Notes under the pieces: generated by a model
Told to the model about the DNA's origin: nothing
Databases searched by the model: none
Seen by the model: only the letters and a program-made list of their open reading frames with translations
Program-made: the position numbers and the translations under genes
Assembly: GCF_900143215.1 (NCBI RefSeq)
Contig: NZ_FRDM01000013.1
Location: 48,542 to 112,541, forward strand
Direction of reading: 5' to 3'
Origin: Geodermatophilus obscurus
GTDB lineage: Bacteria; Actinomycetota; Actinomycetes; Mycobacteriales; Geodermatophilaceae
Length of the DNA stretch: 64,000 nt
In this document: positions 15,284 to 27,124 of the stretch, in pieces
Position numbering within the stretch: position 1 is the first letter of the stretch
Layout: each line of letters begins with the position of its first letter

Positions 15284-16321
15284 TCAGCCGGACCGCTCGG
15301 GTGGGTCCGGGACGTCGTCCGCGCCGCACCGGCTGACCAGCCACGGCTGCAGGTCGTCGAAGCCGCGGACCGAGCGGCGCTGGAGCGGCTCGATGCGGTA
15401 ACCGGGGTGCTGCCGCAGTCGGGCGGCCAGCTCCCGGTCGACGAGCACACTCCCGGCGCGGGCCACCGTGGTCAGCCGGCTGGCCAGGTTCACCACCGAC
15501 GAGTACACGTCCCCGAGCCGGGTGAGCACCCGGCCGTGCGCCAGGCCGACCCGCAGCGGCGGCCGGTCCACGGCCCCCCACCGCTCGGGCAGCGACAGCC
15601 CGATCTCGGCCGCGGCGGCCGGGTCCGCGGCGGTGAAGAGCACCCCGTCGCCGACGGTCTTCACCACCCGACCGCCGCCGCGCGCGACCACCTCGGCAGC
15701 GGTCGCCTCGAAGTCCTCCACCATGACGGCCAGTTCCGCGCCGCTCATGCCGCGGGTGCGGGTGGTGTAGCCGACGAGGTCGGCGAAGCCGACGGCCAGC
15801 TCGCGTTCCTCGCCACCGGCCGGTGCGGCCGGCGCCCGCTCGACCGCGGCGGCCAGGTGGCGGCGCCACACGTGGTCCTGCACCTCGCGCAGCAGCGACA
15901 GCAGCGCGGCGGCCGCAGGCGGCACGTCCGCGGGCGGACTGCCCGGCCCCTCGGGTCCCCCGTGCTGATCGCGGGCGACGGCGGCGGTGAGCAGGGCGGT
16001 CTGCCAGTCGGCCAGCCGCGCCAACGGCTGCGCCAGCGCACGGGCGAACGACGCCTCGGTGCCCGGGGCGACGAACCCGGCGTCGACCAGGTCGGCCAGG
16101 GCGTGCAGTGCGGCGACGTCGCCGTCGGTGAACACCGCGTCGGCCTCGGCGGCCTCGGCGAAACCCAGGGCGTGCCACAGCCGCCGGAAGCCGTCCGGCG
16201 GCATGCCGGACAGCTGAGTCACCTGCGCCCGGGTGTACTGCTGACGGCCACCGAGCAGCAGCCGGTCGAGCTCGGCGGCGGTCAGGGTACGACGCGTCCT
16301 GTCCTCGTCGTGCACCTCCAC
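15284..16321 (-). CDS. Class III adenylate cyclase with Rv1264-type regulatory domain
   Basis: A 345-residue protein. Residues about 1-150 form an N-terminal helical domain (LLLGGRQQYTRAQVTQLSGM, FRRLWHALGFAEA) like the pH-sensing autoinhibitory domain of Mycobacterium Rv1264. The C-terminal catalytic domain has metal-binding Asp in FADLVGYT and VGDGV, adenine-specifying Lys (VVKTVGDG) and Asp (LGDVYSS), and the transition-state Asn and Arg in NLASRL. It should therefore make cyclic AMP from ATP in the cytosol. A paralogue lies at 51227-52312. GTG 16321 or 16315 may be the start; neither has a strong ribosome binding site. Confidence 0.9.
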   Translation of the reverse strand: MEVHDEDRTRRTLTAAELDRLLLGGRQQYTRAQVTQLSGMPPDGFRRLWHALGFAEAAEADAVFTDGDVAALHALADLVDAGFVAPGTEASFARALAQPLARLADWQTALLTAAVARDQHGGPEGPGSPPADVPPAAAALLSLLREVQDHVWRRHLAAAVERAPAAPAGGEERELAVGFADLVGYTTRTRGMSGAELAVMVEDFEATAAEVVARGGGRVVKTVGDGVLFTAADPAAAAEIGLSLPERWGAVDRPPLRVGLAHGRVLTRLGDVYSSVVNLASRLTTVARAGSVLVDRELAARLRQHPGYRIEPLQRRSVRGFDDLQPWLVSRCGADDVPDPPERSG

Positions 16322-16355
16322 GAGTGTGCGGCACACCCCTGGGGTCGTGCTGGAC

Positions 16356-17633
16356 TCAGCCGGGCCGCTCGACCCGCTCGATGTGCGCGCCCAGGCCGCG
16401 CAGCTGGTCGACGAAATCGGGGTAGCCGCGGTCGACGTGGTGCACGTCCTGCACCTCGGTGACGCCGTCGGAGACCAAACCGGCCAGGACCAGGCCCGCG
16501 CCGGCCCGGATGTCGGTGGCCAGCACCGGCGCGCTGGAGAGCCGCTCCCGGCCCCGGACGACGGCGTGGTGCCCGTCGATGCGCACCGAGGCACCGAGCC
16601 GGACCAGCTCGTTGACGAACATGAAACGGCCCTCGAACACGTTCTCGGTGATCAGCGCCGTCCCCGTGGAGACCGCCGCCAGCGCCACCGCCATCGGCTG
16701 CAGGTCGGTCGGGAACCCCGGGTAGGGCAGCGTGACGACGTCCACGCAGCGGGGGCGGCCGTCCATCGCCACCCGCAACCCGTCGGGCAGCGGCTCCACG
16801 TGCGCCCCGGCGTCGCTGAGCTTGGCGAGTGCGACGGTGAGGTGGTCGGCGACGGCGCGCTCGATGACGACGTCCCCGCGGGTCATCACCGCGCCGATCG
16901 CCCAGGTGCCGGCGACGATCCGGTCGGGCACCGTCGTGCAGGTGACCGGCTTGAGGACCGGCACCCCCTCGACGGTGATCGTCGACGTGCCGGCGCCCTC
17001 GATCTGGGCCCCCATCGCGGCGAGCATCGCGCAGAGGTCGACGATCTCCGGCTCCCGCGCGGCGTTGTCGATGACCGTCGTACCCTCGGCCAGCACCGCG
17101 GCCATGACCAGGTTCTCGGTGGCACCGACCGAGGGGAAGTCCAACCAGATGCTGGTGCCCCGGAGGCGCGGGGCGGCGGCGACCAGGAAGCCGTGCTCGC
17201 TGTGGATGGTGGCGCCGAGCCGCTCCAGGCCGGAGATGTGCATGTCCAGCCCGCGCGAGCCGATCGCGTCGCCGCCGGGCAGCGCCACCCTGGCCGAGCC
17301 GCACCGGGCGACGAGCGGGCCGAGCACGCTGATCGAGGCCCGCATCCGGCGGACCAGGTCGTAGTCGGTCTCCGTGGCGGGCTCGTCGGGGACGTCGACG
17401 ACCAGCCGGCCGCCACCGCCGTGCGGGTGCCGCTCGTAGCTCACCTCGCACCCGAGCCGGCGCAGCACCTCGCTCATGATGGCCACGTCGAGGATGTCCG
17501 GGACCTCGTCGATGGTGGTCCGCCCGGCCGCCAGCAGCGCGGCCGCCATGAGCTTCAGCGCGCTGTTCTTGGCGCCGGTGACCCGCACTCGCCCGGTCAG
17601 GGCCGTGCCGCCGGTGACCTCGAAGCACTCCAC
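16356..17633 (-). CDS. murA: UDP-N-acetylglucosamine 1-carboxyvinyltransferase (MurA), Asp form
   Basis: A 425-residue enzyme of normal length that adds enolpyruvate from PEP to UDP-GlcNAc, the first committed step of peptidoglycan synthesis. The N-terminus has [10 protein letters not shown]. The catalytic loop reads [15 protein letters not shown], so Asp122 takes the place of the cysteine alkylated by fosfomycin, as in mycobacteria. This predicts intrinsic fosfomycin resistance. It starts with GTG; TAGGGT six bases upstream and no ribosome binding site suggest a leaderless message. It diverges from the cobalamin adenosyltransferase gene. Confidence 0.97.
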   Translation of the reverse strand: MECFEVTGGTALTGRVRVTGAKNSALKLMAAALLAAGRTTIDEVPDILDVAIMSEVLRRLGCEVSYERHPHGGGGRLVVDVPDEPATETDYDLVRRMRASISVLGPLVARCGSARVALPGGDAIGSRGLDMHISGLERLGATIHSEHGFLVAAAPRLRGTSIWLDFPSVGATENLVMAAVLAEGTTVIDNAAREPEIVDLCAMLAAMGAQIEGAGTSTITVEGVPVLKPVTCTTVPDRIVAGTWAIGAVMTRGDVVIERAVADHLTVALAKLSDAGAHVEPLPDGLRVAMDGRPRCVDVVTLPYPGFPTDLQPMAVALAAVSTGTALITENVFEGRFMFVNELVRLGASVRIDGHHAVVRGRERLSSAPVLATDIRAGAGLVLAGLVSDGVTEVQDVHHVDRGYPDFVDQLRGLGAHIERVERPG

Positions 17634-17639
17634 CGGTCC

Positions 17640-17645
17640 ACCCTA
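17640..17645 (-). promoter_or_regulatory. Candidate -10 element of murA (leaderless)
   Basis: TAGGGT on the minus strand, six bases before GTG 17633. No Shine-Dalgarno sequence fits in the gap. Confidence 0.5.
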
Positions 17646-17760
17646 CGGTGGCCCCGCTGCAGGGTCCCGCCGCCGGCCCCGTCCCGAGGCTCGCCCCGAG
17701 CCTGCGAGGGGGGAGGAGGACGGGGTCCTCGTCCGGTGGGGGGCAGCGGGGTCCTTCTTC
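17646..17760 (-). repeat. Hairpin repeat, copy 5, in a divergent promoter region
   Basis: One of the most complete copies. Read on the minus strand it has AGGACCCCGTCC, inner stem CCCC/GGGG around TCGCAGGCTC, a second hairpin AGGCTCG/CGAGCCT, outer arm GGACGGGG and the tail GGGACCCTGCAGCGGGGCC. Unlike most copies it does not follow a stop codon; it fills the space between the -10 elements of murA and the adenosyltransferase gene. Confidence 0.8.
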
Positions 17761-17766
17761 TAGGCT
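17761..17766 (+). promoter_or_regulatory. Candidate -10 element of the cobalamin adenosyltransferase gene
   Basis: TAGGCT, seven bases before ATG 17774, with no ribosome binding site. This is the spacing of a leaderless transcript. Confidence 0.5.
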
Positions 17767-17773
17767 CGCGGTC

Positions 17774-18376
17774 ATGACCGTCCGGCTGACCCGCATCTAC
17801 ACGAAGACCGGTGACGCCGGTCAGACGCACCTCGGGGACATGAGCCGGGTGGCCAAGACCGATCCGCGCCTGGTGGCCTACGCCGACGTCGACGAGGCCA
17901 ACAGCGTGCTCGGCGTCGCCCTGGCCCTCGGGTCGCCGCCGCCCGAGCTCACCGAGCTGCTGCGCACCGTGCAGAACGACCTCTTCGACGTCGGGGCCGA
18001 CCTCTCGACGCCGATCGCCCCGGATCCGCAGTACCCGCCACTGCGGGTGACCACCGCCTACACCGAGCGGCTGGAGGCGGCCTGCGACCGCTACAACGAG
18101 GCGCTGCCCACGCTGGCCAGCTTCATCCTCCCCGGCGGCACCGCGCTGGCCGCGCTGCTGCACCAGGCCCGGGTCGTCACCCGACGGGCCGAGCGCAGCG
18201 TGTGGGCACTGCTGGAGGCCGACGGCGAGCGCAGCAACGCCGAGACCGCTCGCTACCTCAACCGGCTCTCGGACCTGCTGTTCATCCTCGCCCGCACCGC
18301 GAACCCGGACGGCGACGTGCTGTGGGAGCCCGGCGCACACAGCGGCGCGCACGCCCAGCGCGCGGCCCGCGAGTAG
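17774..18376 (+). CDS. PduO-type cob(I)alamin adenosyltransferase
   Basis: A 200-residue enzyme of the PduO/MMAB family that transfers adenosyl from ATP to cob(I)alamin to make coenzyme B12. Family marks are TRIYTKTGDAGQTHLGD near the N-terminus (ATP-binding loop), DEANSVLGVAL and the C-terminal RRAERSVWAL with LNRLSDLLFILAR. It serves B12-dependent mutases such as the one at 12735-14762. ATG 17774 is favoured by homology and the -10 spacing. It converges on the DUF2550 gene with only a repeat between them. Confidence 0.95.
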   Translation: MTVRLTRIYTKTGDAGQTHLGDMSRVAKTDPRLVAYADVDEANSVLGVALALGSPPPELTELLRTVQNDLFDVGADLSTPIAPDPQYPPLRVTTAYTERLEAACDRYNEALPTLASFILPGGTALAALLHQARVVTRRAERSVWALLEADGERSNAETARYLNRLSDLLFILARTANPDGDVLWEPGAHSGAHAQRAARE

Positions 18377-18434
18377 CAGGACCCCCTCCTCCCCACTCCT
18401 CGCAGGCCCGGAGCGGTGCCAGGGAGGGGGCCGC
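18377..18434 (+). repeat. Post-stop hairpin repeat, copy 6
   Basis: Occupies the whole 58-base gap between two convergent stop codons. Outer stem CCCCCTCC (18382-18389) pairs with GGAGGGGG (18423-18430). Inner stem CTCC (18396-18399) pairs with GGAG (18410-18413) around TCGCAGGCCC. Both stems differ from other copies yet pair perfectly. Confidence 0.8.
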
Positions 18435-18839
18435 TCAGCGCACCGGCGGCGCGGACTCCACCCAGGACAGGAAGCCGGTCACCGTCGAGGTGTCCATGGC
18501 CAGCTCCCGGGGGCCGGCCGCGGTGCTGCACGAGAGGACGACGACGTCCTCGGGCAGGGCGAGGTCCCCGGCATCTGCGCGGCGCCGTGCCTGCACCCGG
18601 AACTCCGCCCGGCAGAGCCGCTGCTGCGGGCGCACCGACAGCGACAGCGCCCGGTACCAGAGCAGCGAGTCACCGCCGTACCAGGCGACACCCACCGACC
18701 AGCGGGACGAACCCGTCGGGCGCAGCCACATGGTGACCGCGCCGAGCCCGGAGAGCAGGAAGCGGCGGCGCAGCAGGAAGGCGACGACCAGCCCGACGAG
18801 GACCACCGCGACGGCCAGGACGAGCAGTTCGGTCGTCAT
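18435..18839 (-). CDS. DUF2550 membrane protein
   Basis: A 134-residue protein with one N-terminal membrane segment (LLVLAVAVVLVGLVVAFLLR) and a cytosolic domain, WYGGDSLLWYRALSLSVRP being typical of DUF2550. It is encoded next to atpC and murA in most actinobacteria (the Rv1312 position in mycobacteria). The function is unknown; conserved linkage to ATP synthase is its only clue. It begins 38 bases after atpC and is probably co-transcribed. Confidence 0.88.
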   Translation of the reverse strand: MTTELLVLAVAVVLVGLVVAFLLRRRFLLSGLGAVTMWLRPTGSSRWSVGVAWYGGDSLLWYRALSLSVRPQQRLCRAEFRVQARRRADAGDLALPEDVVVLSCSTAAGPRELAMDTSTVTGFLSWVESAPPVR

Positions 18840-18877
18840 CCGGGGCGCCGGGGGTCAGGCGGGACGCCAGCAGGGGC

Positions 18878-19267
18878 TCAGGCGTCCTGGCCCGCGGCGC
18901 GCAGTCGCGACTGGGCGCGCCGGGCGGCGGCCAGGGCGTCGGGCTCGTCGCCGGTCTCCTCGGCGCGGCGCAGGGCCTCGCGAGCCCGCTCCACGTCGAT
19001 CTCGGAAGAGATCTCGGCGGTCTCGGCGAGGATCGAGACACCGCGGTCGGTGACCGAGAGGAAGCCCCCGTGGGCCGCCACCACCATGTCCTCGCCCTCG
19101 GCGGTGCGGACGGTCACGATGCCGCCCTCGGCGAGCTGGCCCAGCAGCGGAGCGTGCCCCGGCAGCACACCGAGCTCGCCCTCCGTGGTGCGCGCGATGA
19201 CCATGCTGGCCTCTCCGGACCAGATCATCCGCTCGACGGCCACCAACTCGACATGCAGGGTCGCCAC
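18878..19267 (-). CDS. atpC: ATP synthase F1 epsilon subunit
   Basis: A 129-residue protein of normal length. The N-terminal beta sandwich ([33 protein letters not shown]) and the C-terminal helical part ([16 protein letters not shown]) are clear. It sits on the central stalk of F1 and restrains ATP hydrolysis. GTG 19267 has GAGGAG upstream and matches the family N-terminus. Unusually it is about 680 bases from atpD, with a small gene, a strong hairpin and two repeats between them. Confidence 0.95.
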   Translation of the reverse strand: MATLHVELVAVERMIWSGEASMVIARTTEGELGVLPGHAPLLGQLAEGGIVTVRTAEGEDMVVAAHGGFLSVTDRGVSILAETAEISSEIDVERAREALRRAEETGDEPDALAAARRAQSRLRAAGQDA

Positions 19268-19384
19268 GACACTCCTCGGGGTCCACCGACCGGCGGTTCG
19301 GCTCGCCGGGTCCAGGCTGGACACGACGACGGGTCGCGCCCACTCTATCGGCCGCATCCGCGCCGCTCGGCGGCCCGTCCGCGA

Positions 19385-19489
19385 GGCCCCCCTCGGGCAT
19401 CGCCCCGAGCGTGCGAGGGATGCAGAGAGCGGCCGCCTCGTCCGGGTCGCGCCCCGAGCCGGTCAGGGTCGGGAGGACGGGGTCCTCGC
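19385..19489 (-). repeat. Post-stop hairpin repeat, copy 7
   Basis: On the minus strand, GAGGACCCCGTCC begins four bases after the stop of the small gene at 19490. Two partial cores (CCCTCGCACGCTCGGGG at one end) are more divergent than in other copies. Confidence 0.6.
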
Positions 19490-19726
19490 TCAGGCGCAGC
19501 GGCGGTACAGCAGGGTCCAGCGTCCGACGCGCACCCAGGGACGGCGGACGGTCGAGGCCGGCGCCCAGCTCTCGGTGTGGAACTGCCGGCCGCCGACGTA
19601 GGGCACCGCAGCAGACGGAGGCCAGCTCCAGTCGGCGTCGTCCGCCCTGATCCCGGTGATGCCGTCCACGTCGTCTCTCCCGCTCGTCGCCCAGCCGGTC
19701 CGGGCGTCCCCGCACGAGATCGGCAT
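19490..19726 (-). CDS. Small Trp-rich protein of unknown function between atpD and atpC
   Basis: A 78-residue frame. About 90 percent of third positions are G or C, which supports real coding. It contains six tryptophans (for example DWSWPP and RPWVRVGRWTLLYRR), has no membrane segment and matches no family I know. ATG 19726 has AAGGGCGAG upstream. It lies between atpD and atpC in the same direction, isolated from atpD by a strong hairpin, so it may have its own promoter and could drive atpC. It might instead be a recent insertion with no link to ATP synthase. Confidence 0.6.
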   Translation of the reverse strand: MPISCGDARTGWATSGRDDVDGITGIRADDADWSWPPSAAVPYVGGRQFHTESWAPASTVRRPWVRVGRWTLLYRRCA

Positions 19727-19812
19727 GGCATGGCTCGCCCTTGAGGCGACCCGCACCACACCACCCGGCCGGTGTCGCCCGGCCGGGGTTACCCATACCG
19801 GGCCCGAACACA

Positions 19813-19850
19813 CGGAACGGCCGGGTCCCGTTCGGGACCCGGCCGTTCCG
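19813..19850 (-). terminator. Strong hairpin between atpD and atpC
   Basis: Perfect 18-bp arms CGGAACGGCCGGGTCCCG (19813-19830) and CGGGACCCGGCCGTTCCG (19833-19850) with two bases between. It lies about 100 bases beyond the atpD stop and would end or weaken transcription into atpC. Confidence 0.8.
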
Positions 19851-19865
19851 CGGCGGTGCTGGTCT

Positions 19866-19949
19866 CGCTGAGCCAGGTGACGTCCTGGAACGGCCACCCT
19901 CAGGGCCCCGCGCCGAGAGTGCGCGGCGTGGGAGGAGGATGGTCCTCTC
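19866..19949 (-). repeat. Post-stop hairpin repeat, copy 8
   Basis: On the minus strand, GAGAGGACCATCC follows the atpD stop. Outer stem CCATCC pairs with GGGTGG (one wobble). Inner stem CGCCG pairs with CGGCG around a divergent loop. The extension CTGGAACGGCC is shared with copies 3 and 9. Confidence 0.65.
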
Positions 19950-21464
<1,515 letters not shown>

Positions 21465-22439
21465 TCAGTCGTCGGCGCCCGCGGACACCAGCGCGTCCGC
21501 ACCGCCGACGATCTCACTGATCTCCTGGGTGATCTCGGCCTGGCGGGCCTGGTTCGCCTGCCGCGAGAGGTTCTTGGCCAGCTCCTCGGCGTTGTCCGAG
21601 GCCGACTTCATCGCCCGCCGCCGGGACGCCGACTCCGACGCCGCCGACTCCAGCATCGCCGCGAAGATCCGCGTCGTGACGTACTTCGGCAGCAGGGCGT
21701 CGAGGAGGGCGTCGGGCGAGGGCTCGAACTCGTAGGACGTCGGGACGCCGGAGTCGCCGGTGGTGACGCCGCTCTCCCGGTCCTCCCGCTCGTAGTCGAA
21801 CTCCTCGACCTCCTCGACCTCCAGCGGGGCCATCCGCTTGGCGACCGGGATCTGCGCGAGCAGCGACCGGAACTCGGTGTACACGATGTGCAGCTCGTCC
21901 ACACCGAGGACGCCGTCGGCACCGGCACCGGTCTCGTCGTCGTCCATGCCGGCGGTGAAGGTCGCGATGAGCGCCTCGCCGACGCGCTGGGCGTCGGCGT
22001 ACCCCGGCTGCTCGGAGAAGCCCGTGAAAGTCTCGGCCACCGGGCGGTCGCGGAAGGAGTAGTAGGTCTCCCCCTTCCGGCCCACCACGTACAGGACCGG
22101 CTCCTTGCCCTCCTGGCGGAGCAGCGAGAGCAGCTCCTCGGTGCGGCGCAGCACATTGACGTTGTACGAGCCGGCGAACCCGCGGTCGGAAGTGATCACG
22201 AGGACCGCCGCCCGGCGCGCGTCCTGCCGCTCGGTCAGCAGCGGGTGGTCCAGCGAGGCCGAGGAGGCCAGCGCCGACAGCACCCGGGTGATCTCCCGGG
22301 CGTAGGGCTTGGAGGCCTCCACCCGGGCCTGGGCCCGCACGATGCGGGCACCGGCGATCAGCTCCTGCGCCGAGAAGATCTTCTTCGTCGACTTCGTGGA
22401 GCGGATGCGGCGCCGCAGCGCGCGGAGGTTGCTGGCCAC
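21465..22439 (-). CDS. atpG: ATP synthase F1 gamma subunit
   Basis: A 324-residue rotor shaft subunit. The N-terminal helix [20 protein letters not shown] and the C-terminal helix ([20 protein letters not shown]) form the coiled coil, with [12 protein letters not shown] in between. It carries an acidic insertion near residues 235-255 ([16 protein letters not shown]), as many actinobacterial gammas do. It starts with GTG two bases after the atpA stop. Confidence 0.97.
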   Translation of the reverse strand: MASNLRALRRRIRSTKSTKKIFSAQELIAGARIVRAQARVEASKPYAREITRVLSALASSASLDHPLLTERQDARRAAVLVITSDRGFAGSYNVNVLRRTEELLSLLRQEGKEPVLYVVGRKGETYYSFRDRPVAETFTGFSEQPGYADAQRVGEALIATFTAGMDDDETGAGADGVLGVDELHIVYTEFRSLLAQIPVAKRMAPLEVEEVEEFDYEREDRESGVTTGDSGVPTSYEFEPSPDALLDALLPKYVTTRIFAAMLESAASESASRRRAMKSASDNAEELAKNLSRQANQARQAEITQEISEIVGGADALVSAGADD

Positions 22440-22441
22440 GG

Positions 22442-24079
<1,638 letters not shown>

Positions 24080-24135
24080 GGCGTGGTGTCCTCTTCCCTG
24101 CTGGGTGGTGTCTGGGTGGGGGGGCCGGGTCGCGG

Positions 24136-25008
24136 TCAGCCGACGAGCCGTCGGCCGGCGGCCTCGAGGCGGTGCGCGACGCTGCCGTCGATGACCTCGT
24201 CACCGACGCGGATGACCAGGCCACCGAGCACGCTGGGGTCGACGACCACCTGCAGGCCGATCGGCCGGTTGTAGAGCCGCCCCAGGAGCTCGGCGAGCCG
24301 GCGCTCCTGCGCATCGGTCAGCGGCACGGCGGTCGTCACGCGCGCCACCGACTGCCCGCGGCGGCTCGAGGCCGCCTCGGAGAGTCGCTCGACGGCGTTC
24401 TGCGCGTTGCCGACTGATCGCCCGGTGAGGTGGTTGCGCAGCAGCATCGCCGTGATCGGGCTGACCCGGCCGGAGAGCAGCCGGTCGAGCAGCTCCGCCT
24501 TGCCGGCGGCCGGAGCGGTGCGGTCGCTGAGGATCCGGGACAGTCCCGCATCTCCCGCGACGATACGCCCGAACCGGAACAGCTCGTCCTCGACGCCGTC
24601 GAGCTCACCGCGGGCCTCCGCGGCGTCCAGCGCGGCGTCGGTGGCCAGGGTCTCGGTCGCCTCCACGAGGTCCAGCGGACGCGACCAGCGCTGCCGGGCC
24701 GCGGTCTCGACCAGGTCGAGCGTGGCCCCCGAGACCCGGCCGGACAGCAGTTGCCGTGCGACGCCGGCCCGGTCGGCCGGGGTGGCCGACGGGTCCGACA
24801 GCGCCCGGCGCAGCGTGACCTGCCCGTCGAAGAGGTGCGCGACGGCGAACAGCTCGTCGGCCAGGGCCACGAGCTCCTCGTCGGTCGCTGCCCGTTCCTG
24901 GCCGGTCAGCCGGTCCCGCGCCCGCTCGAGCAGGCCGGAGGCCGGCCGGGTGAGCTCGGTCAGGCGCTCCCGCACCTCGCGGAGCGCCGCGCGGCTGGAG
25001 GCATCCAT
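24136..25008 (-). CDS. atpH: ATP synthase delta subunit
   Basis: A 290-residue stator subunit that links F1 to subunit b. It is longer than the usual 180 residues because of an N-terminal helical region, but the C-terminal part ([40 protein letters not shown]) is typical. Its start overlaps the atpF stop by one base (TGATG). The mycobacterial b-delta fusion is not present here; b and delta are separate. Confidence 0.95.
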   Translation of the reverse strand: MDASSRAALREVRERLTELTRPASGLLERARDRLTGQERAATDEELVALADELFAVAHLFDGQVTLRRALSDPSATPADRAGVARQLLSGRVSGATLDLVETAARQRWSRPLDLVEATETLATDAALDAAEARGELDGVEDELFRFGRIVAGDAGLSRILSDRTAPAAGKAELLDRLLSGRVSPITAMLLRNHLTGRSVGNAQNAVERLSEAASSRRGQSVARVTTAVPLTDAQERRLAELLGRLYNRPIGLQVVVDPSVLGGLVIRVGDEVIDGSVAHRLEAAGRRLVG

Positions 25009-25592
25009 CAGCGGTCGCCCTGCACGTACACCGAGCTGCCGGTGGCGCCCCGGCCGTCCGGCGAGGCGCCGGCGGCCATGCCGTCGAGCTGGTCGAGGAA
25101 GCGGTCGACCGTGCCGGTGCGGCGCGCCTGGTCCTCGAGGGACTCGCCGACCACGCGGCCGGCGAGGTCGACGGCGAGCCGGCCGATCTGGCCGCGCAGT
25201 TCGTTGACGACCTGCTGGCGCGAGCTGGCCAGCTGCTCCTCACCGCGGGCGACGATCCGCGCGGACTCCTCCTGGGCCTGGGCGCGCAGCTCCTCGAGGA
25301 TCTGCTGGCCCTCGGCGCGGGCCTGGTCGCGGATCTGAGCGGCCTCGGTGCGGGCCTCGGCCAGCTGCGCCTGGTAGCGCTCCAGCGCGGCCTTGGCCTC
25401 GGCCTGCATCGCTTCAGCCCGCTCGATCCCGCCCTCGATCGCCTCGCGGCGGGCCCGGAAGACCTGCTCGAAGCGCGGCGCGACGAACTTGGCCACCACG
25501 AAGAAGAGGATCCCGAAGGCGATCAACCCGATGATGATCTCGCCGATCGGCGGGATCAGCGGGTTCGGGCTCTCCGCCGCGAGGTTTGTCAT
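25008..25592 (-). CDS. atpF: ATP synthase Fo b subunit
   Basis: A 194-residue stator stalk. One membrane segment (IIIGLIAFGILFFVVAKFVA, about 18-38) precedes a long charged coiled coil (EGGIERAEAMQAEAKAAL onward). It anchors delta and F1 to the membrane sector. Confidence 0.96.
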   Translation of the reverse strand: MTNLAAESPNPLIPPIGEIIIGLIAFGILFFVVAKFVAPRFEQVFRARREAIEGGIERAEAMQAEAKAALERYQAQLAEARTEAAQIRDQARAEGQQILEELRAQAQEESARIVARGEEQLASSRQQVVNELRGQIGRLAVDLAGRVVGESLEDQARRTGTVDRFLDQLDGMAAGASPDGRGATGSSVYVQGDR

Positions 25593-25640
25593 GGTCTCAC
25601 TGTCCCTGTCTGGAGTGGGTGACCGTGCCCGCTGGGCCGA

Positions 25641-25883
25641 TCAGGTGCCGAAGACGAAGGGGACGACGAAGCCGATGAGGGCGAGCGCCTCGGAGAGGGC
25701 GAAGCCGAGGAACGCGTAGGTGCGGGTCAGCCCGGCCGACTCGGGCTGCCGGGCGGTCGCCTGGATGTAGGCGGCCCAGACGATGCCCACACCGATGCCC
25801 GGGCCGATTGCGGCGAGGCCGTAACCGACCGACCCGATGCTGCCGGTCAGCTCTGCCAGAACGTCGATAGCGTCCGATGCCAT
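25641..25883 (-). CDS. atpE: ATP synthase Fo c subunit
   Basis: An 80-residue hairpin of two membrane helices. The glycine-rich GPGIGVG (27-33), the polar loop ARQPE and proton-carrying Glu65 in the second helix (FALSEALAL) are present. It forms the rotor ring. It is the target of diarylquinolines in mycobacteria; sensitivity is not judged here. Confidence 0.97.
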   Translation of the reverse strand: MASDAIDVLAELTGSIGSVGYGLAAIGPGIGVGIVWAAYIQATARQPESAGLTRTYAFLGFALSEALALIGFVVPFVFGT

Positions 25884-25958
25884 TGCTACGGATTCCTCCT
25901 GTGTCGGTCGCCCGGGGTGTTCCCGGGCGGCTGGCTTGGGGTCGTACGGATGGTGCGG

Positions 25959-26786
25959 TCAGTGGGCGGGCTCGACGGAACCGTTGAGGTACGTGCCCAT
26001 CAGCACGGTGAAGACGTAGGCCTGCAGGAAGATGACCAGCAGCTCGAAGAAGGTCATCACGATGGCCATCAGGGCGGAGACCGGGGCGAAGATGACCGAG
26101 TAGTTCCCGACGTTGAAGAGGTAGACCGCGCCGAGCGCGAACACCACCAGGAGCATGTGGCCGGCGAACATGTTGGCGAAGAGCCGTACGGCCAGCGTGA
26201 ACGGCCGGACCACGAAGGTCTGCAGGATCTCGATCGGCGTCACCAGGATGTACATGAACTTGGGGACGCCCGGGAGGAAGAGGATGTCCTTGAAGTAGCG
26301 GCCGGCGCCCTGCTCCCTGATCCCGACCCAGATGTAGATGACCCAGCAGATGGCGGCCAGGACCAGGGGGAAGGCGAACCTGGACATCGGCGAGATCTGG
26401 GCGAACGGGATGATCGCCATGAGGTTGTTCGCCAGGATGAAGAAGAACAGCGACACCAGGAACGGGGCGAACGGCAGGCCCTTGGGGCCGATGACGTCGC
26501 GGGCGATGCCGTCACGGACGAGGGAGTAGCCCGCCTCCCCCACGTACTGGAGCTTGCCCGGGACGATCTGCGGCTTGCGGACCGCGGCCACGAGGAAGGC
26601 GATCATCGCGATGGTCGCCACCCACAGGATCACGGTGATGCGGGTGATCTCGAAGTCGACGCCGAGGAGGGAGAACTGCGCGAGCGGCTCCGGGTAGAAC
26701 TCCTCGATACCAGGCGCCACGAAGCCGCCGCCGGGGTCGCTCTCGACAGCGAGCACGCCGCCGAGTGCATGGGCGCTGGAGGTCAC
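25959..26786 (-). CDS. atpB: ATP synthase Fo a subunit
   Basis: A 275-residue integral membrane subunit forming the proton half-channels. The stator arginine lies in LAVRLFANMFAGHMLLVV. About five or six membrane helices are visible. GTG 26786 is fixed by a four-base GTGA overlap with the upstream AtpI-like gene and by AAGGGA five bases upstream. Confidence 0.97.
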   Translation of the reverse strand: MTSSAHALGGVLAVESDPGGGFVAPGIEEFYPEPLAQFSLLGVDFEITRITVILWVATIAMIAFLVAAVRKPQIVPGKLQYVGEAGYSLVRDGIARDVIGPKGLPFAPFLVSLFFFILANNLMAIIPFAQISPMSRFAFPLVLAAICWVIYIWVGIREQGAGRYFKDILFLPGVPKFMYILVTPIEILQTFVVRPFTLAVRLFANMFAGHMLLVVFALGAVYLFNVGNYSVIFAPVSALMAIVMTFFELLVIFLQAYVFTVLMGTYLNGSVEPAH

Positions 26787-27109
26787 CGTTGTCCCTTCTG
26801 CGTCCTGGGCTGACTCCGTCGGCCGCCCGAGGTCGTGCCGGTGCGCGGCCCTCCCGCTGGCGGGGGGACCACGCCGTACCTGACGACCACCACGTAGATG
26901 GCGGCCGCCACGCCGAGGATGATGCCGACCGGTGCGAACAGCCGTGTGTCCAGCCACTGGTCGAGCAGCCACCCGGCCCCGCCCCACACGGCCATCCCGG
27001 AGATCATGGTCCCGATCACCGCCCATCCGGTGTCGGCACCACCGCCCTGTCGGGCTGGGCTGGCAGCTCGGGGCCGAGAGTCCTCACGCTGGGGTTCGTC
27101 CTCGGCCAT
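26783..27109 (-). CDS. AtpZ/AtpI-family protein
   Basis: A 108-residue protein with two membrane helices (GWAVIGTMISGMAVWGGAGW and VGIILGVAAAIYVVVVRYG) and polar tails. It sits directly before atpB and overlaps it by four bases. AtpI/AtpZ proteins are thought to help assemble the c ring or carry Mg2+; the role here is inferred from family and position. Confidence 0.85.
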   Translation of the reverse strand: MAEDEPQREDSRPRAASPARQGGGADTGWAVIGTMISGMAVWGGAGWLLDQWLDTRLFAPVGIILGVAAAIYVVVVRYGVVPPPAGGPRTGTTSGGRRSQPRTQKGQR

Positions 27110-27124
27110 CGGCCGGGAACACTA

